Shown here piece by piece: positions 39,365-52,620 of a DNA stretch of 64,000 nt. The notes beneath the pieces are model-generated. The model saw only the letters and a program-made list of their open reading frames with translations, was not told the DNA's origin and did not search any database. How positions within the stretch are numbered: position 1 is the stretch's first letter; each line of letters starts with the position of its first letter. The position numbers and the translations under genes were made by a program. The stretch spans positions 25,231,660 through 25,295,659 of the forward strand of contig CM031879.1 in assembly GCA_018697195.1 (NCBI GenBank). The letters run 5' to 3'. This DNA is from Certhia americana (taxonomy: Eukaryota; Chordata; Aves; Passeriformes; Certhiidae).

Positions 39365-39748
39365 AGGTACAGCAGAGGGCCCCATGCCCTCAAACTCAGC
39401 ATGGGCTGCAGAGGTTGCCCTGCTGGGAGATGTTTGGCCAATGGGACTTTTTCAGCCTGGAGAAGAGAAAGCTTTGGAGTGACCTAACAGAAGGCCCTCA
39501 GTACCAGTGGGAAGTTGGGCAAGAAGGTGGTGCACTGGCCATACAGGTTCAGACCACGTTAAAAAACTTTCTCTTTGAGGATGGTCAGGCAAGGAGGCTA
39601 TTGCCACAGGAGCTGTGGCCTTCATCCTTGGAGGTGTGCAAGGCACGACCGAATAGAGGTCTCAGTAATGGACTGTGGTTTTGGCAGGAGTTTGGACTGA
39701 TGACCCTGATGAACCCTACAACCTGAACTATCCTATGATTCTATGATA
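39365..39748 (+). mobile_element. CR1 LINE 3' region, sense, 5'-truncated
   Basis: It contains 'ttcagcctggagaagagaaagc', a diverged 3' UTR, and an intact tail ending 'cctatgattctatgatag', the diagnostic CR1 octamer. The body is heavily substituted compared with the tail. The left edge is soft. Confidence 0.88.
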
Positions 39749-39778
39749 GCAAATATCAATTTTCAAATGTGTTACTTT

Positions 39779-39813
39779 ACATTTCTCTAAATGTTTTCAC
39801 ATAGAGAAATGTT
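39779..39813. other. 11-bp inverted repeat next to the CR1 tail
   Basis: acatttctcta (39779-39789) pairs with tagagaaatgt (39802-39812) across a 12-nt loop. Confidence 0.5.
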
Positions 39814-40956
39814 CACATTTAGATAAATGTTAGAAGCTTAAACAAATGCAGTATACTCATCTCATTTAAGACAGAATATCTTTCAGAGATATTTTTCTTT
39901 AAAGAAACACATTTGATTTCTGTTTCACTGAAAGCTGATTTTCTGCCAAGACATCAGATGGTTAGAAAAGACATGCATATGAGTATAATCATCCCAATGG
40001 GGAGCTCAATAGGTTGTCTTTATGAAGATTTTTAAAAAGTGAGCAGCAAGAGGCTTAAAATGCATTAACACTTTAAAAATCCAGTAGTTAATAAAATACT
40101 TTCATATATTTAAATTTTCAAAAATTACTTCATTTTTGCAACCCATGGATATGAATGTCATTGGTCATCTGAAATTTGGCCCTGAAACCATACTTAGACA
40201 TTAGAATAAAAGGTGTGTTTAGTAAAAATGCTCTTTGTTCTGAGCAGTTTAGCTTCTTCTCAGTGTTTAGATGTCTGTTTAAGCAGTTTGTGGATATAAG
40301 CTTAGCTTCATTGCAACTCTGGCGCTCATCTACGTGTATTGCATTAAAGGCTCGCTGTGACAAAACAAAGATGAGGGTAGGAGGAAGGAAAGAGTATTAA
40401 ACCCATTTTATAGATGAGAAAGTCTGGATGAAAGATGTTGTTGTAGGCTTATGCTTATATAAGGAGCTTATGGAACAGATATTAACTGAGCTCCCTGGGC
40501 TCCTCATCACAGAAAATGAACAATAAGTTCATGTATTTGTCAGCACAGATTTTTCTAGGTGTACTGGAAGGCAAACAGGTTCAAAACCTGGAAATTCATG
40601 CACTTTTCTCCTGTAAATTGAAACTACAATTTTTATTAACTCAAGGAGTATTAAGTCCAGACATATTCTTATGTTTGCAATTTGAAGGAAAACATGCTGA
40701 AACAAAATACTCTGCTCTGAATAATATAAATAAATCTTGCTGGTTATTTCATTTTAAAGCAGTGCAAAAGTCCTCTTTCTGTCTTACTTGGGTATATTTT
40801 GTGTGCTGAACTCAGCCAGTGACACCATGAAAGAATTGTATCCACATACCATAATGAGTAGAAAACCGTCTTGCAAGATAGTCTCAGTATGAGATTGTTT
40901 TATTATCTGCATCATTATCCTGGGCTTTAGAGTCCCAAATGGTGGCTTTTTTCTTT

Positions 40957-40982
40957 GGGGGTGGGGGGTGGGGAGGGGGTGG
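40957..40982 (+). other. G-quadruplex motif
   Basis: G5-T-G6-T-G4-A-G5-T-G2 has four G runs of at least four, joined by single-nucleotide loops. This meets the standard definition of a very stable parallel quadruplex. It lies on the non-template (RNA-like) strand of IMMP2L. Confidence 0.9.
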
Positions 40983-41136
40983 CATCATGTTTTCATCTGA
41001 ATTTCTTTGTCTCCTTTGATGAATGATTTAAGCATTTAAGATTTCTGTTTATTTCAAATTGCATAATAGTTAGGTAAGGGCAAATTACTGAGGTGTTTTT
41101 TTAAAAGTTATTGCTTTTCTTGTTCCCCTTCCATTT

Positions 41137-41139
<3 letters not shown>

Positions 41140-41190
<51 letters not shown>
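41140..41190. repeat. (CA)n microsatellite
   Basis: About 22 uninterrupted CA units followed by an imperfect end (acaaacac). The minus-strand frame reading Cys-Val repeats is a product of it. Confidence 0.97.
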
Positions 41191-41191
<1 letters not shown>

Positions 41192-43699
41192 ATCCCACTC
41201 TTCCCTCCTGCCTTCCATCCCCCAGAACTGCCGATACTACTCGCTCATGTGATTGATTTAAGCTGATCATATGCATGATACTACTCCAGTCTAAAGATAA
41301 AATTAATTTCCATCTCCACACGTGCAGGAAAACAACAGCAGCTGAATCCCTTTTGATGCTGATAAAAAAGAAAGCAAAGCTTGCCTCCAGTATTCTTCCT
41401 AAATGCTCATATTTCCAATACTTTCACCTGGGCTCCCTTTTGGAACTGCTGAAAGCAGCTTAAGTGAACACCATGTACTTGTCATTGCAATGAGCTGACA
41501 GGGACCACATGTCTGCTTACCAACTTCAGCTGAAGCACAGTAACTTCTTAAAATGCACCGACACTGCTGTTTGGGATCATCCTAGCAGCCTCTCATGGGA
41601 TCAGAGCCTCAGCTGGTATGACGACTCTCAGCTCTGTTAATGTTAAGAGAAGTAGGCCAATTTAGTCTAAATGAAAATCTGGTTAAAACATTTTTTTTAA
41701 GGATAAGAGCATATGTAAAGAAAACATTTTTTTTGGGGGATTAGACTATATGTAAAGAATACAAAAAAATGTCATCTCTTCAAAGTTGATTTTATGCATT
41801 TCATATTTTTCCATTGAGTGGAGTAACGAATACACAATTCTACACAGAATGAACTGATGATGCTTTAGCTGGATATTTTTTTTAACTTAGAAAAATATTA
41901 TGAACTTTCCCTTTTGTTTGCTTCATTTCTTCATGAGATTTATAGCCTGACAGTTTTTTTAGTGCTCCTGCCTATTTTATTGCACTGTTTGTCAACCATA
42001 TAAAATAAGTTGCCATGTTTTAATTTGAAAATTTTGACATAATGTTTTTTATTATGGAAAACTTACAAATATATGCTGGCAGAAATATTAATTGTAAATT
42101 GTTAATTTAAAAAGATTGCCTCTATAGTTTTGTACTGCAAACCGACCTAATGTCCTGAATAGTTTGCAACAGCAGAACTAATAAGGTTTTGAAATTGATC
42201 ACTCCAGTGGTTATGAGATTCAAATGAGAACAGGAGGGAAAATGACTATTATCTTTAAAAATTATTGTAGAACTGACTATTGTTGACGTTCTTCTTCTCT
42301 GGAGTAAATTGTGTGATGAAACTGTAGTATATTTTGGGTATAATGGGTGACAACAAGTCATTAAGTAGAATCTCCAGCATCCATGCATAAGGAGACAAGA
42401 AATATTTTTTGCTTTACTGTAGTCTGTAGGCAGTGATTGCACAAATAATTTCTGTTCGCTGACCATAATGCCACAAGGCTTTTAATATGCAGCCAAAAAA
42501 AGGTTATGATCAGCTCTATGTCATGCATTTCTAGAACTTCAGATAGATCCCAGCTAGCATGTCTAATGGCTATGTTTCAGCTTTGTATGTATAGCAAAAT
42601 TAAATTAATATTTAATAATTTATAATAGCATCAGTAGGAGGAAGTGATAAATGCTGAAAAAGAGTGTGTGTGGTAGGAATTGCTGTAGTTGAAAACCGGA
42701 GTCACCTGTAGTAGGAGTCTAATAAATGATGGACCTATGAAAGAGATAAAATAGAATAATGAATGAGGAAATCACTGAACAGGCTAGAAATAGATATATG
42801 CCAAAAAAAGTAAGGTGAATGTTAATGGATTTAGGAGAACTGACTTGTTGATTGGCTAAATTAATCACAATCTAACTGTTTGTGCAAAATGCTCAAAATT
42901 GCGTAGGTGCAGCATAATGGAAATAGAGGGCACATATAATGAAAAGGACCAGTATTGTGCGTATATTCAGAAGTATTATGGGTCATGTCTTGTCGATTTC
43001 TGCTATATGTAGGTATGATCATATTTAAAAGAAGGATTTAGTCTTATAGTAATAAAAATAATTGTACTGTTTCTAAAACTTATGCAATAGTTAAAACTTT
43101 AATTAAACAGGTTTTCAAGAATGGGGAATAGAGACTGAGTTCATAAACCAGACAGATATGCTTTGTAAATGAAGAAGAGAGCTAATTAAGCCAAGCAGAG
43201 CAGCATAATATTAATTTTTAAAAACACTTCAAGTATATTTCTAGTAAATCTTGCCACAGCTACTGCATATTTCCTAATGAATTATTCTACAATAATTCAT
43301 TGCTGCCAATACTCCATGGCCAGGTAAAAAATTGTATCCTTAGGCATTATGCTAATGTTTATTTCAGCACAATTAACTCTTTAAGATGAATTTTTGGAAA
43401 GGTCAAAAATGACATAAGGAATCTTTAAGCACCGGAATATTTTCATCCCTGTAAATTTTATTCAACTGATGTTAATTCTATTTTCCTGGTAGTTTGCAGA
43501 GAGGTCCTTAATTTTGCCTTCTTCTCCTGAGAAAAATTGATGTTTGAACAGGTGCAGTTAGATCAGCTTTAGATATGTTCTTTTGAGATCTCTACTACAT
43601 AGAATATGAAAATTTGGGTTAGTTTTTGACGCAGTGACAAATGCCTGAGGACTTTTTAACCAAATTTTTTCCCTCTGTCAATTCAAATACTCTAAATAA

Positions 43700-43701
<2 letters not shown>

Positions 43702-43730
<29 letters not shown>
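43702..43730. repeat. Poly-T tract (T29)
   Basis: A T29 run followed immediately by cctag, which makes it look like an exaggerated polypyrimidine tract and acceptor. Confidence 0.93.
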
Positions 43731-46325
43731 CCTAGAGAATATTGGAGGTATAGTTAATATTGAATTTTTCATAATTACTTTCCTTCTTTCTGGGCCCCAT
43801 AGATTTAAACTGTTTCACCATTTTAATTAGCAGAATCCTTATCCCTTTTACCACTATTCATGCTTGAGAATATCCAAACATGGGCAAAAAATAGCAGCCA
43901 TGCCAGGAATGCTACATATATGTCTACTGAGTTTTGTAGAAAGTTTCTTAAAATCTGGGGTATCCTCTATGTTTCTGAGTATCCTCTGTCTGCTGAGCAG
44001 ACAGGCTTTCCTGGGAGCTCCCTAATTGATGGTATGTACAGTCTTAATGAAGAAAACACAAACTTTTTTTGAAAATAAAATTTTAAAATATTTTTGAAAA
44101 GACCATGTGACAGAAAGAAAAGAGGAAAGCAATACCCACACCTGACTGGAAAGGAAGGAACTGGAATATCACCAGGCAAGATTATCTTTCCCATCATTTT
44201 CTACAGCACCACAGATATTCCCTCGAACATTTCCCACCATGTTTATTTGGTTAAAGCAGGATCAGCTTGGTGTCCCAGCTGGCTTCCTTTACAGGTACAG
44301 ATGTCACACTCACTCAATTGTGAAGTTCTGTGTACGTATATTTCTGGAAAGTTTTTTTGGGTTATTTAAATAGTAATTGTCTACTAATGTTATCTACTGA
44401 TCTCTACATATTCCTGACCATAAAGTTATAAACCTCAAGCTAGAAAGTAAAAGGTGAAAGAAGGGTGGGAGGAGAAAGGATAAGTTAAAAATCAGTCATA
44501 ATCCATTCCTATGAGAAGCACTATATCAGAGATCTATCAAAGTCTTGCAGTTCAATGACACGATGCCATGAGGACAAGAGCATTTGGGAGTAAGAGGTAA
44601 AAATATTGCCACAGCAGCCTTGGGGTATGTCACTGCAAGACAACAAAGTCTAAAGCAGACTTCAGTGCTACAAGTGAAGTGTTACAGGTCTGCAAGGGAA
44701 AAGCTCCTAGTCTTATAAACTTAAAGGACAGGGCAACATCTCACCTTTCAGCTCCCAGTGGAAATTGGATTTTTTAATGTTTCTGAAGAACAAGAAAAGT
44801 CAGACCATTTTTGTAGATAATTTGAGACTTGTTATTTAACATAGAGTCTTAAAAATTCTGCCTGGACAGTACTAACCATTTCCTGTAGAAATATTTGCAT
44901 CAACAGTTAATCAGCTAATCAGTGCAGGGCAGTGTAGTGTAACTCATCCTATAAACCCTCTCCTTTTCTTTTAATTTTTTTGGGAATGTTAGGAAATTAT
45001 GTTCTGTTCTGTCTGCCCTGTCCTCAGCTTCATGCTCATGTATCCCCCATGTATCTGTACCAGTGCTAAAGTCAGTCTGTAAAGCCTTTTGCAGCAGTAA
45101 TTGGATTCTGTTCCATTGTAGCCTTTAAATTACATAACAGAGTTTAAAAGTGTTAGAAATGTTTGCAGATCTCTTTACACTATCACTTGATACACAGGGA
45201 TGTAAAAATAGCTTTGAACATGCCAAGGTGTGTTGGATATCTACTTTTTGACCTAGAGTTGTCTTTTATGAGAGCTTAAGGTTTTTATAGCAAGTTTCAC
45301 CTTTTAACTGCTCAATTTTGTTCTGCTGTACTTAAGTGTTAGATGCTGACTTACTGCCAGAAGAAGGGCAAGAGATTAGCATATGCTGAAGGATTTTTTT
45401 TTCTCTAGTCTCTTCCCTCTTACCTCTTTAAGTGTCTTTTCTACTATGAGCACTTTCTGTGTTGTATATTCAGCACTGAAAGATCATGCAATTCATATTT
45501 GAAATTGTTGCATTAAGGGTCTTCTATAATTAACTGTTGAAAATTGAGCGATGAATTTAAAAAGTCTTTTGGTACAGCTATTAATTTCTAGAGGAAAACT
45601 CTGAGTTTCATAGGCTTAGTGGCTGGAATTTAAACATACCTGTCCAGTGCCATTTTAGATGTCCTAGTTATCCTGTCTGGTTTTATAAGCTTTTAGAAAG
45701 GCACAATTCTCTTGAACATTGTGTTATAGCTGCCCTTGTCATGAGGATGTCTCAGCAGACTACCTAAAATAGCGCCAGTCATTTATGTGTAGGCATACAA
45801 GTCACTCTTCATAACAAATTAGATGGTTCATGAAAAGCAATTAAAAATATCATGCTGAAGTTTTGGCAAACACTCAGCAACCTTTTGGGCTTAAGTCTTT
45901 GACTCATTTACTGTATGAAAATTGTTCTTCGAATTTTTTTACATGTATATAAAATTAGCTTAGGGGTAGTGGGCCCCTTTTTGGTGTAAGCAGACACCTT
46001 TTGCAGAAATGAATGAAAACTATTTGACCCATTCTTCGTCTCCCAAGTATACACACTGGTTGATATTTCAAGGATAATCAATAATAGAAGAGTATCCCTG
46101 ATATTAAGGCATGTGACAAGCTTCCACTGTGATTGTCTTGTAGTCACTATTGAGTGTGTGATTACTGGGACAGCTGCTTTGTTCTGGAGAAGAAATTTCG
46201 ACTATGTCGACTGTGACAGCCTACAGCAATTTATATTTATAATACAGTTATTTGTAATTCTAAATTTATAAGCAAGCTCTTTTAAATATTTCATATAATG
46301 TACTTGGATTTGCAACCTGAATATA

Positions 46326-46353
46326 GAGTAGACATATATACACATGTCTACTC
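46326..46353. other. 10-bp perfect inverted repeat
   Basis: gagtagacat (46326-46335) pairs with atgtctactc (46344-46353) around an 8-nt loop, inside an alternating purine-pyrimidine TA-rich stretch. Confidence 0.6.
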
Positions 46354-49331
46354 ATATAAGTATACTTTATGAATATGTATATGTGATATATACATGAATG
46401 AGAAAAAGGCATGCCAAATTTGTTAGGAATTAAAAGGTATATGATAGGTCTGCTGATAAAAGAAGTGAATAATAGATTGATATGAATCATGATTCAGCTT
46501 TTCAAACCTTGTTTCTGTGTCGTCACTTTATGGGCAACTGAAACTTTCAGTCTAAATAGAATTTAAATGTATGATAGATACTTAAACACCCTGTCTGTAA
46601 TTATGATAAATTAAAAATATCCTTACTGGAAACAAATTCTGCTTAAGATAAATAGAAGCAGATTGGAGGAATAAACGTCATGTTTCTTATATCAAGGAAA
46701 AATTGCTAAACTGGTGTTCACAAGTACCTGAAACGCTCTGACAGTGACAGTGGCTGGCAATAAATGTAAATTTGAAAACAAATGAAATTGCTTTCCCTCT
46801 TGTTGGGCTTTGCTTGTTAAAGTATGCCTTGAACAGAATATCTCTGTAAACAGGATTTGCATCCCTGTAGATCTGCAGAGAGAATGAAATGTTTCACTTA
46901 TTCTGAAAATGAGAAATTTACCAGAAATTGCCCCTTAAATTCTGATTAAATTGAACATAGTTATTTTATTTTTAACTTTTACTCCAGTTTTAAAGTACTG
47001 CAGAGATACAAGTGTGATTTGCTACAATAGTTATTTCTAATGTCAGACATGTAAACATCATCAATTGTGATCACCCTGCAAGGTTCTGTGCAGAGAGATT
47101 GCTGGATAGGTGAGCAGTTGAGAGAAAATCAGAATCATTAGTCATGTTTATTTCCTGTCAGCTTTTCAGATACTGTAATTAAGTTAGGGCTAAAGATCTT
47201 ATAACTGAATGGAGTTTGTAGTCCCCAGTGGAAGATGCATTACAGGGTGAATCTCAAATTCCAAACTAAAACCTGTGATTCAAATTAGAGCTTCACAAAA
47301 GAAATCTTGTTTACAAAAGAATGGAGTTCCAGTTTCATCTAGATGTGTCACCACTCCATCTCAGCCATGTTCTGATTATACCTGTCTTGGGATATTTAAA
47401 ATAAAATGAGTCTCAATTTCTGACCAAATCACCATCAGGTACTTTTAATGTTGTTTTAAAAGTTTCTGTAGATCTTGACTACATAAGTCTCCCAGCCATA
47501 TTCACATCAGCATAATATCAAAATCCCATTAGTTTCACATTATTTGCTACAGCAGATCAAGTCCCTGGGTGAATTTAAAACCAGATGATTTCAGACACAC
47601 AAAATCCAGTTACAAACTGCTTTATCATGAAACTGGGTCTGGCTGTGCTGCAGCACAGACTGTCAAAACAAAAAAGGCAAGCCATCAAAAAAATAAAGAA
47701 AACCAAATGTACATAGCAGGAAAATATTTTGAAGTTGCAGTATTTAATGAGCATTAAAGCTAATGAGAATTCCTGGGAACACTGAGTGATAGAAAATTAA
47801 TAACCTTGTGTTTTGTAATTTTCTCCAAGCTTGTTTAGTAGTTAACAGTCATGGTGATTTTTAATTAAAACATAATGCTGATCATTTATTTATTTATTTA
47901 AAAACCTTCAGTGGCTTTCTGATCACCTTAACAGAATTGGCTATAACAAGTACTCTGTCATACAAAGTTTGAAAGCAAATAAGCTGTCTAGTTTTGCAAG
48001 AGATAGTTTCTCCTCATTTCGGTGGAGAAATAATTAATACCTTCTTTACTACATCCAGTCACTACAGCCTAAGTGAAAAAACTGTGTGGTTGTTGTCTGA
48101 GTCCCGTTGCAATCACAGACTCATCTTTGCTCCCAGGAACAGTGCTTGTCAGTTTGTCCTTGTGAAAATGGAAAAGCTCAACAACGTTGACAGTGTAAGG
48201 AACTGAAAACCTGACACGTTTCCACAAGTCGCTAAAAATGATAGGAGCAGATGTCATTTTCTCTTTGCACATCTCTGGAAGAGACTCTGGAGGTCTGTCA
48301 CAGTGTGGAACATCTCCACAACCACTGTGTTACAACTCTTGGGCAATGCCTGTAGCAGAAGCAATACCAAATTTTCTCTTGAGTCTTGGCAATGTACTTT
48401 GATTTTTTTTTTTTTAATTTTTTTATCTAATTTTTTAATTTTTGTATTGTACAAAATAGAAGTTTCAGGATTTTGGTATGCTACTGGATACAGTTAATAT
48501 GACTGTAAATAAGTCCAATAAGTCAAAGTCTGACCCTATCCCAAATCCTTCTGTTTTAAGTGTCCATTTGTTTTAAAAAATTTGCAGCATTAATCTTGAA
48601 AAAATAAAATCTGCAAAAATTGAGATCTGCAAATACATCAGAGATTTTTTTCCTGGTATAATGTTTAAGTTATTTTTTACATGACTTCTCTGCTTTATTA
48701 CTGTGAAACTTCACAGAAATAAATTAAAGCAGAGAGTTCTAGAATTTCTAGCCTGGGAAAAGTCTATGTTAATAGCTAATTTGTGTTGTTTCAGTTTGTT
48801 TAGAGCTATTGTCTAAAAGAAATATCCAGATGCAAGGTTTTTCTCTGGTAGATTTGATTCCAAAACTAGGGGACTTGTCAGTTGGATGATGACTATATGG
48901 CACTATAGCAGTATAAGGCAGATCTTGCTTTCCATTGCAATGCATATCTGTTATGAGTAATCCTCTTAAAATTGGAGGTGCTAAATTCAATGTAATACCT
49001 ATGTGTTGGTATTTAAAGCACATAAAAATATAATGATATCTGCCAATAGAAAAAGTAGGAATATAATTTTCCCCCCAGTGTGTAGCATGCAATACGGCAA
49101 ATTTTTGTCCATGGAATTTCCATAAAAAAAATTATCACTCAAAAAATTCAGTTCTCTTAAAACAAATAAATAAACAAATGAAAATTCATACTAGACCATG
49201 TCTTGCCTGTACTGATGCATCAGTATAGGTAGCCTGATGATAAAGTAGTTTGTCATGTGCTTTTTACTAGAAAATCAGCATCATTCCTGTCATCACATTT
49301 ATCGTGAAAATTGCAAGGTGTGAGATATTTT

Positions 49332-49387
49332 CTAGGAGATATTATAAATGATATTATATCTCCTATGCTAGGAGATATTATAAATGA
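49332..49387. repeat. 36-bp-period duplication with embedded hairpin
   Basis: ctaggagatattataaatga occurs at 49332-49351 and 49368-49387. Between the copies, atatctcct (49356-49364) is complementary to aggagatat (49334-49342), so each copy can also pair with the spacer. Confidence 0.85.
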
Positions 49388-51949
49388 GATTAGAGTGGGG
49401 GATTTCTGCTCCATAAAGTGAATGAAAACCAAGAATATACTAGTTTTACAGAAGCTAAATTTAATTACTTAACAGAAACATAGTAGGACATTTAGGACAT
49501 AGTAGATAATTTTTCTAATCAGTATGGAAATGGAGAAGCCTCAACAGCAACTGCAGGTTGATTTTTGAGTGCACCTAAAAGCTGCACACAGCATGGGTAG
49601 ATGAGAGAATGCTGAAGGAATAGGAACTTCCAGAAAATACAAGATTGATAGAGGAGACCTAATAAAAAATTTCAATATATAAAATTTTGCTACATAATTG
49701 ATGTGATTAACTACGCTTCATAGCTCTTAAAAAAAATACAAAATTAGAATTACTGTTTGGCTTAAAGTGTTAAGAGCTATACATTAAATATTATGAATAA
49801 TTTTACAACTAAAGAATTTTTTTGTATTAGATATTGTTTTATGCAGAAATTTCTGGCATTTCTCTCACTAGAATCTTTTAATTCCAGGTTAGACTAACTT
49901 TTGAAGAGATGGTTAAATTTCTTTGGACTTCTGTTTGTTAAATTAAGTGTGAATATCCATAGCATGGGTACTCAGTGTGAAGGGATTGATCCCATCCTGT
50001 CATTTTGGGGTGAGAAAACAAAAGTGAATGTATTGCTTGTGACAGTATTTTCAAGATTACTTGACCCAAATTTTTTTCAGAGGAAACCCATGACTGCATT
50101 AGAATCATCAGAGCTCTGGAAATTGTATGTATAGGGTTAGAAAAGCAATGGTGTCTAATCTACCTAGCATTTATTTGCAATAACGCACCCGTTGTTTTTA
50201 CATCCATGTAGCTCATGCTGTGTCTCCTTTTGAGCCTCTGTACTTGTGTTCCCTTTCTGAGGGAAGAAGGGAAGGAGAAAAGAGGATGTGCTTGTGGGAC
50301 TCGTACAAAACAGAGGACCAGGGATGATCTGGAAAGCCAGGAAGTGTCCCTGAGCCCTGCAGTTTAGTGGTAGGCTGAGTGTCTTAATTTTAATAGACTA
50401 AAGGAATACTTAGAAGCCGAGAACTTAAAATACTGTGCACCACAGAGGAAACAGAGCTGAATCAGTTATAGATTCCCACAGTAAGGCAAAAAAATGAAAA
50501 CGGAATGTATAAAGTAATTTCTTTCCACAATCACAGCTTTTCAAAATGGCATGGTTTCAAAGAAATTTTCATTCATTTTCAGTGATTGCAGCTGGCAATG
50601 CAGGGAGAACCAATTGAAGAGGGTCTAGGTCTAAACTTGGGAAGCATGTTACTCATTTAAACTAGTTTCCCCTATTTGTTTTGTCTTCAAAAAAAATGGA
50701 GATTTTGTTGTAAAAAAGGATTTATACGTGCACAGATATATTCAGAGTGTAAAGATAAAATATGTAATATGTAATATTATTGGATGTGCTTTTATATGTA
50801 TATTATTTTTATATATGTACAAATTTTATATTTATATTATGTTCCCAGATACCTGGTGGTACTTGTGGCTAGAAGAGCAGGGTTCTCTACTGCCATCACT
50901 GTCATTTTAAAGAGTTGAAAAGGAGTCTATTCTCCCTGCAGACAACGGTGCAGCAACTCCTGCAGTCAAAATTATGAACCAGAATGGAATTAAAGTCTGT
51001 TGCAGACATTAAATTTTATAGTACTACCTGGGAGGAGGAGGGAGCACAGGTATTTAGAACACTTTTGGTAGTTTTCCATACATATATGAAGAGCACTTCT
51101 CCAGGGAAGACAGAGAAGAGAAAAAAATTAAGCTGTTTGGATATTTTTTGAACGTGCTTCTGTCTTGCTTTCCCTTTTTCCCTAGAGCTTTTGTGAGCCG
51201 GTTGTTTCTTTTGTCACTACCCTTCTTCTTCCTTAGTCCTGGATGCTATTGGAGGAAGTCCAATTCCTTCTGGGCAAAAAATTATTGTAATAAATAATAG
51301 TGTTATTGGGAAAGGGAACATTGTGCATTGAATAGAAAGTCTGGTTAAGCATACTTTTGCATCATGTCTCTTTATGTAGTAGCATCCTTTCTTTTGTGCT
51401 GCTAGTGACTTCTAGTACTCTACCCTCACATTTTTACACCACTTTTAAAAGAGACGATGATAAACCATTGGAAGACAACTGTATTTCAAGATTTTGCCAT
51501 CATTAAAGCTTTCATCTAACAAAACATAAACATTTCCAAAATTCTATAGATGTGCATGAATGTTCTCTCTATAAGTTTTTATGCAAATACAGTAATTTCC
51601 ATTAGATTAAGGCAATTCCTGGTCCCTTCCTTCTCCCTCCTATTATGCCTTATTCTTTTTCTGGAACTTTGTCTCCTTCTTTCTTCTATCAAATTCAATA
51701 GATTTTATCAACTTTATTTCTCTTTTGCTCCTTTGTGCTCTTAAATGAATTTTTATACTTCATCCTCTTTAACTTAGTCTTTTGTTTTTTTAATAGTTCC
51801 TTTATCTGTTAGCTACAGCTTATATTTTTACTTGCATTCAAAGCTTATATCTGGTATTAAGTAAAAAATTATTTTATTGTTTGTTTTTTTTCTCCATCAC
51901 TGAATCTGAGTGATCTTGTTACCCTATACTTTGCATAAATTATTTTCTT

Positions 51950-52620
51950 GTATGTCTGTCCAGGGTTTTGACTGTATATTGTGCTGTCACCAAGTCTGCT
52001 TACAACTGTCCAAAGTTAAATCTTGTACTACCATCCTGATTGACTTTTTCTTGTAGATCTGCAATCAAAACTCCTGTTTGTCTGTTTCAGGTATCTTATT
52101 TACTCTACAACCAGGCTGTTCATGCTGATTCTTTTCACTCAGTGTGTGTCACGTTATGTTTGCTGGTGTTTCAGCTTACTTGGGGAATTGTGCCAAAATC
52201 CATTGTATGATTTTGTCAGTCCTAGTATCAGGCTCCAATTGTACCTCCTGTATCTTCTCATCATAAAAAATATTTCATAGTTCTAAAATGTGTGTTGGTT
52301 CCTGTTCCTCTTCAGAAGTAAATGCAAAAGGCTGAGTATGTTTAGACTTGAGTACTGTAACGGACTTCTCTGGTCTGGTGAACATTAGGGGACTTTGGGA
52401 CTCTTGCTCATAAATTTATCTTTATCTTACCCTCTGGATTTTTGGGTCCATCCATAAATCATCTTGTAAGTTATCATTCTTGACACTCTGTTTTTCGTTT
52501 GTTTTCCACCCTTTATAATTTTATGTATTGTCTTGAATTACACAGAACTTGATTCCTGCCTCCTCTCAGCCTTGGGAAGAGCCTAGTAAACACCATCTAG
52601 TTTCTTTAGTGTTTCTGACC
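51950..52620 (+). mobile_element. Possible ancient L2/CR1-like LINE relic, sense
   Basis: This pyrimidine-rich stretch contains a short frame at 52344-52382 reading RLEYCNGLLWSGE. It matches the 'RLDYCN.LL.GL' motif near the ORF2 C-terminus of L2-type LINEs. The strand bias (C/T-rich sense) fits that group. Surrounding frames are broken and I cannot align more by eye, so the limits are rough and a chance match remains possible. Confidence 0.35.

Larger units (their letters stand above)
39814..43700. other. Intronic sequence with a G4/CA cluster
   Basis: Mostly unique AT-rich DNA. The exceptions are the G-quadruplex motif and CA repeat near 41 kb. No coding region was recognised. Confidence 0.5.
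43731..51900. other. Intronic sequence, mostly unique
   Basis: AT-rich DNA with hairpins at 46326-46353 and 49332-49387, listed separately. No gene or young transposon was recognised. Confidence 0.55.

Noticed and set aside
41085..41321. Minus-strand frame with a Cys-Val repeat
   Set aside because: It is translation of the (CA)n microsatellite.
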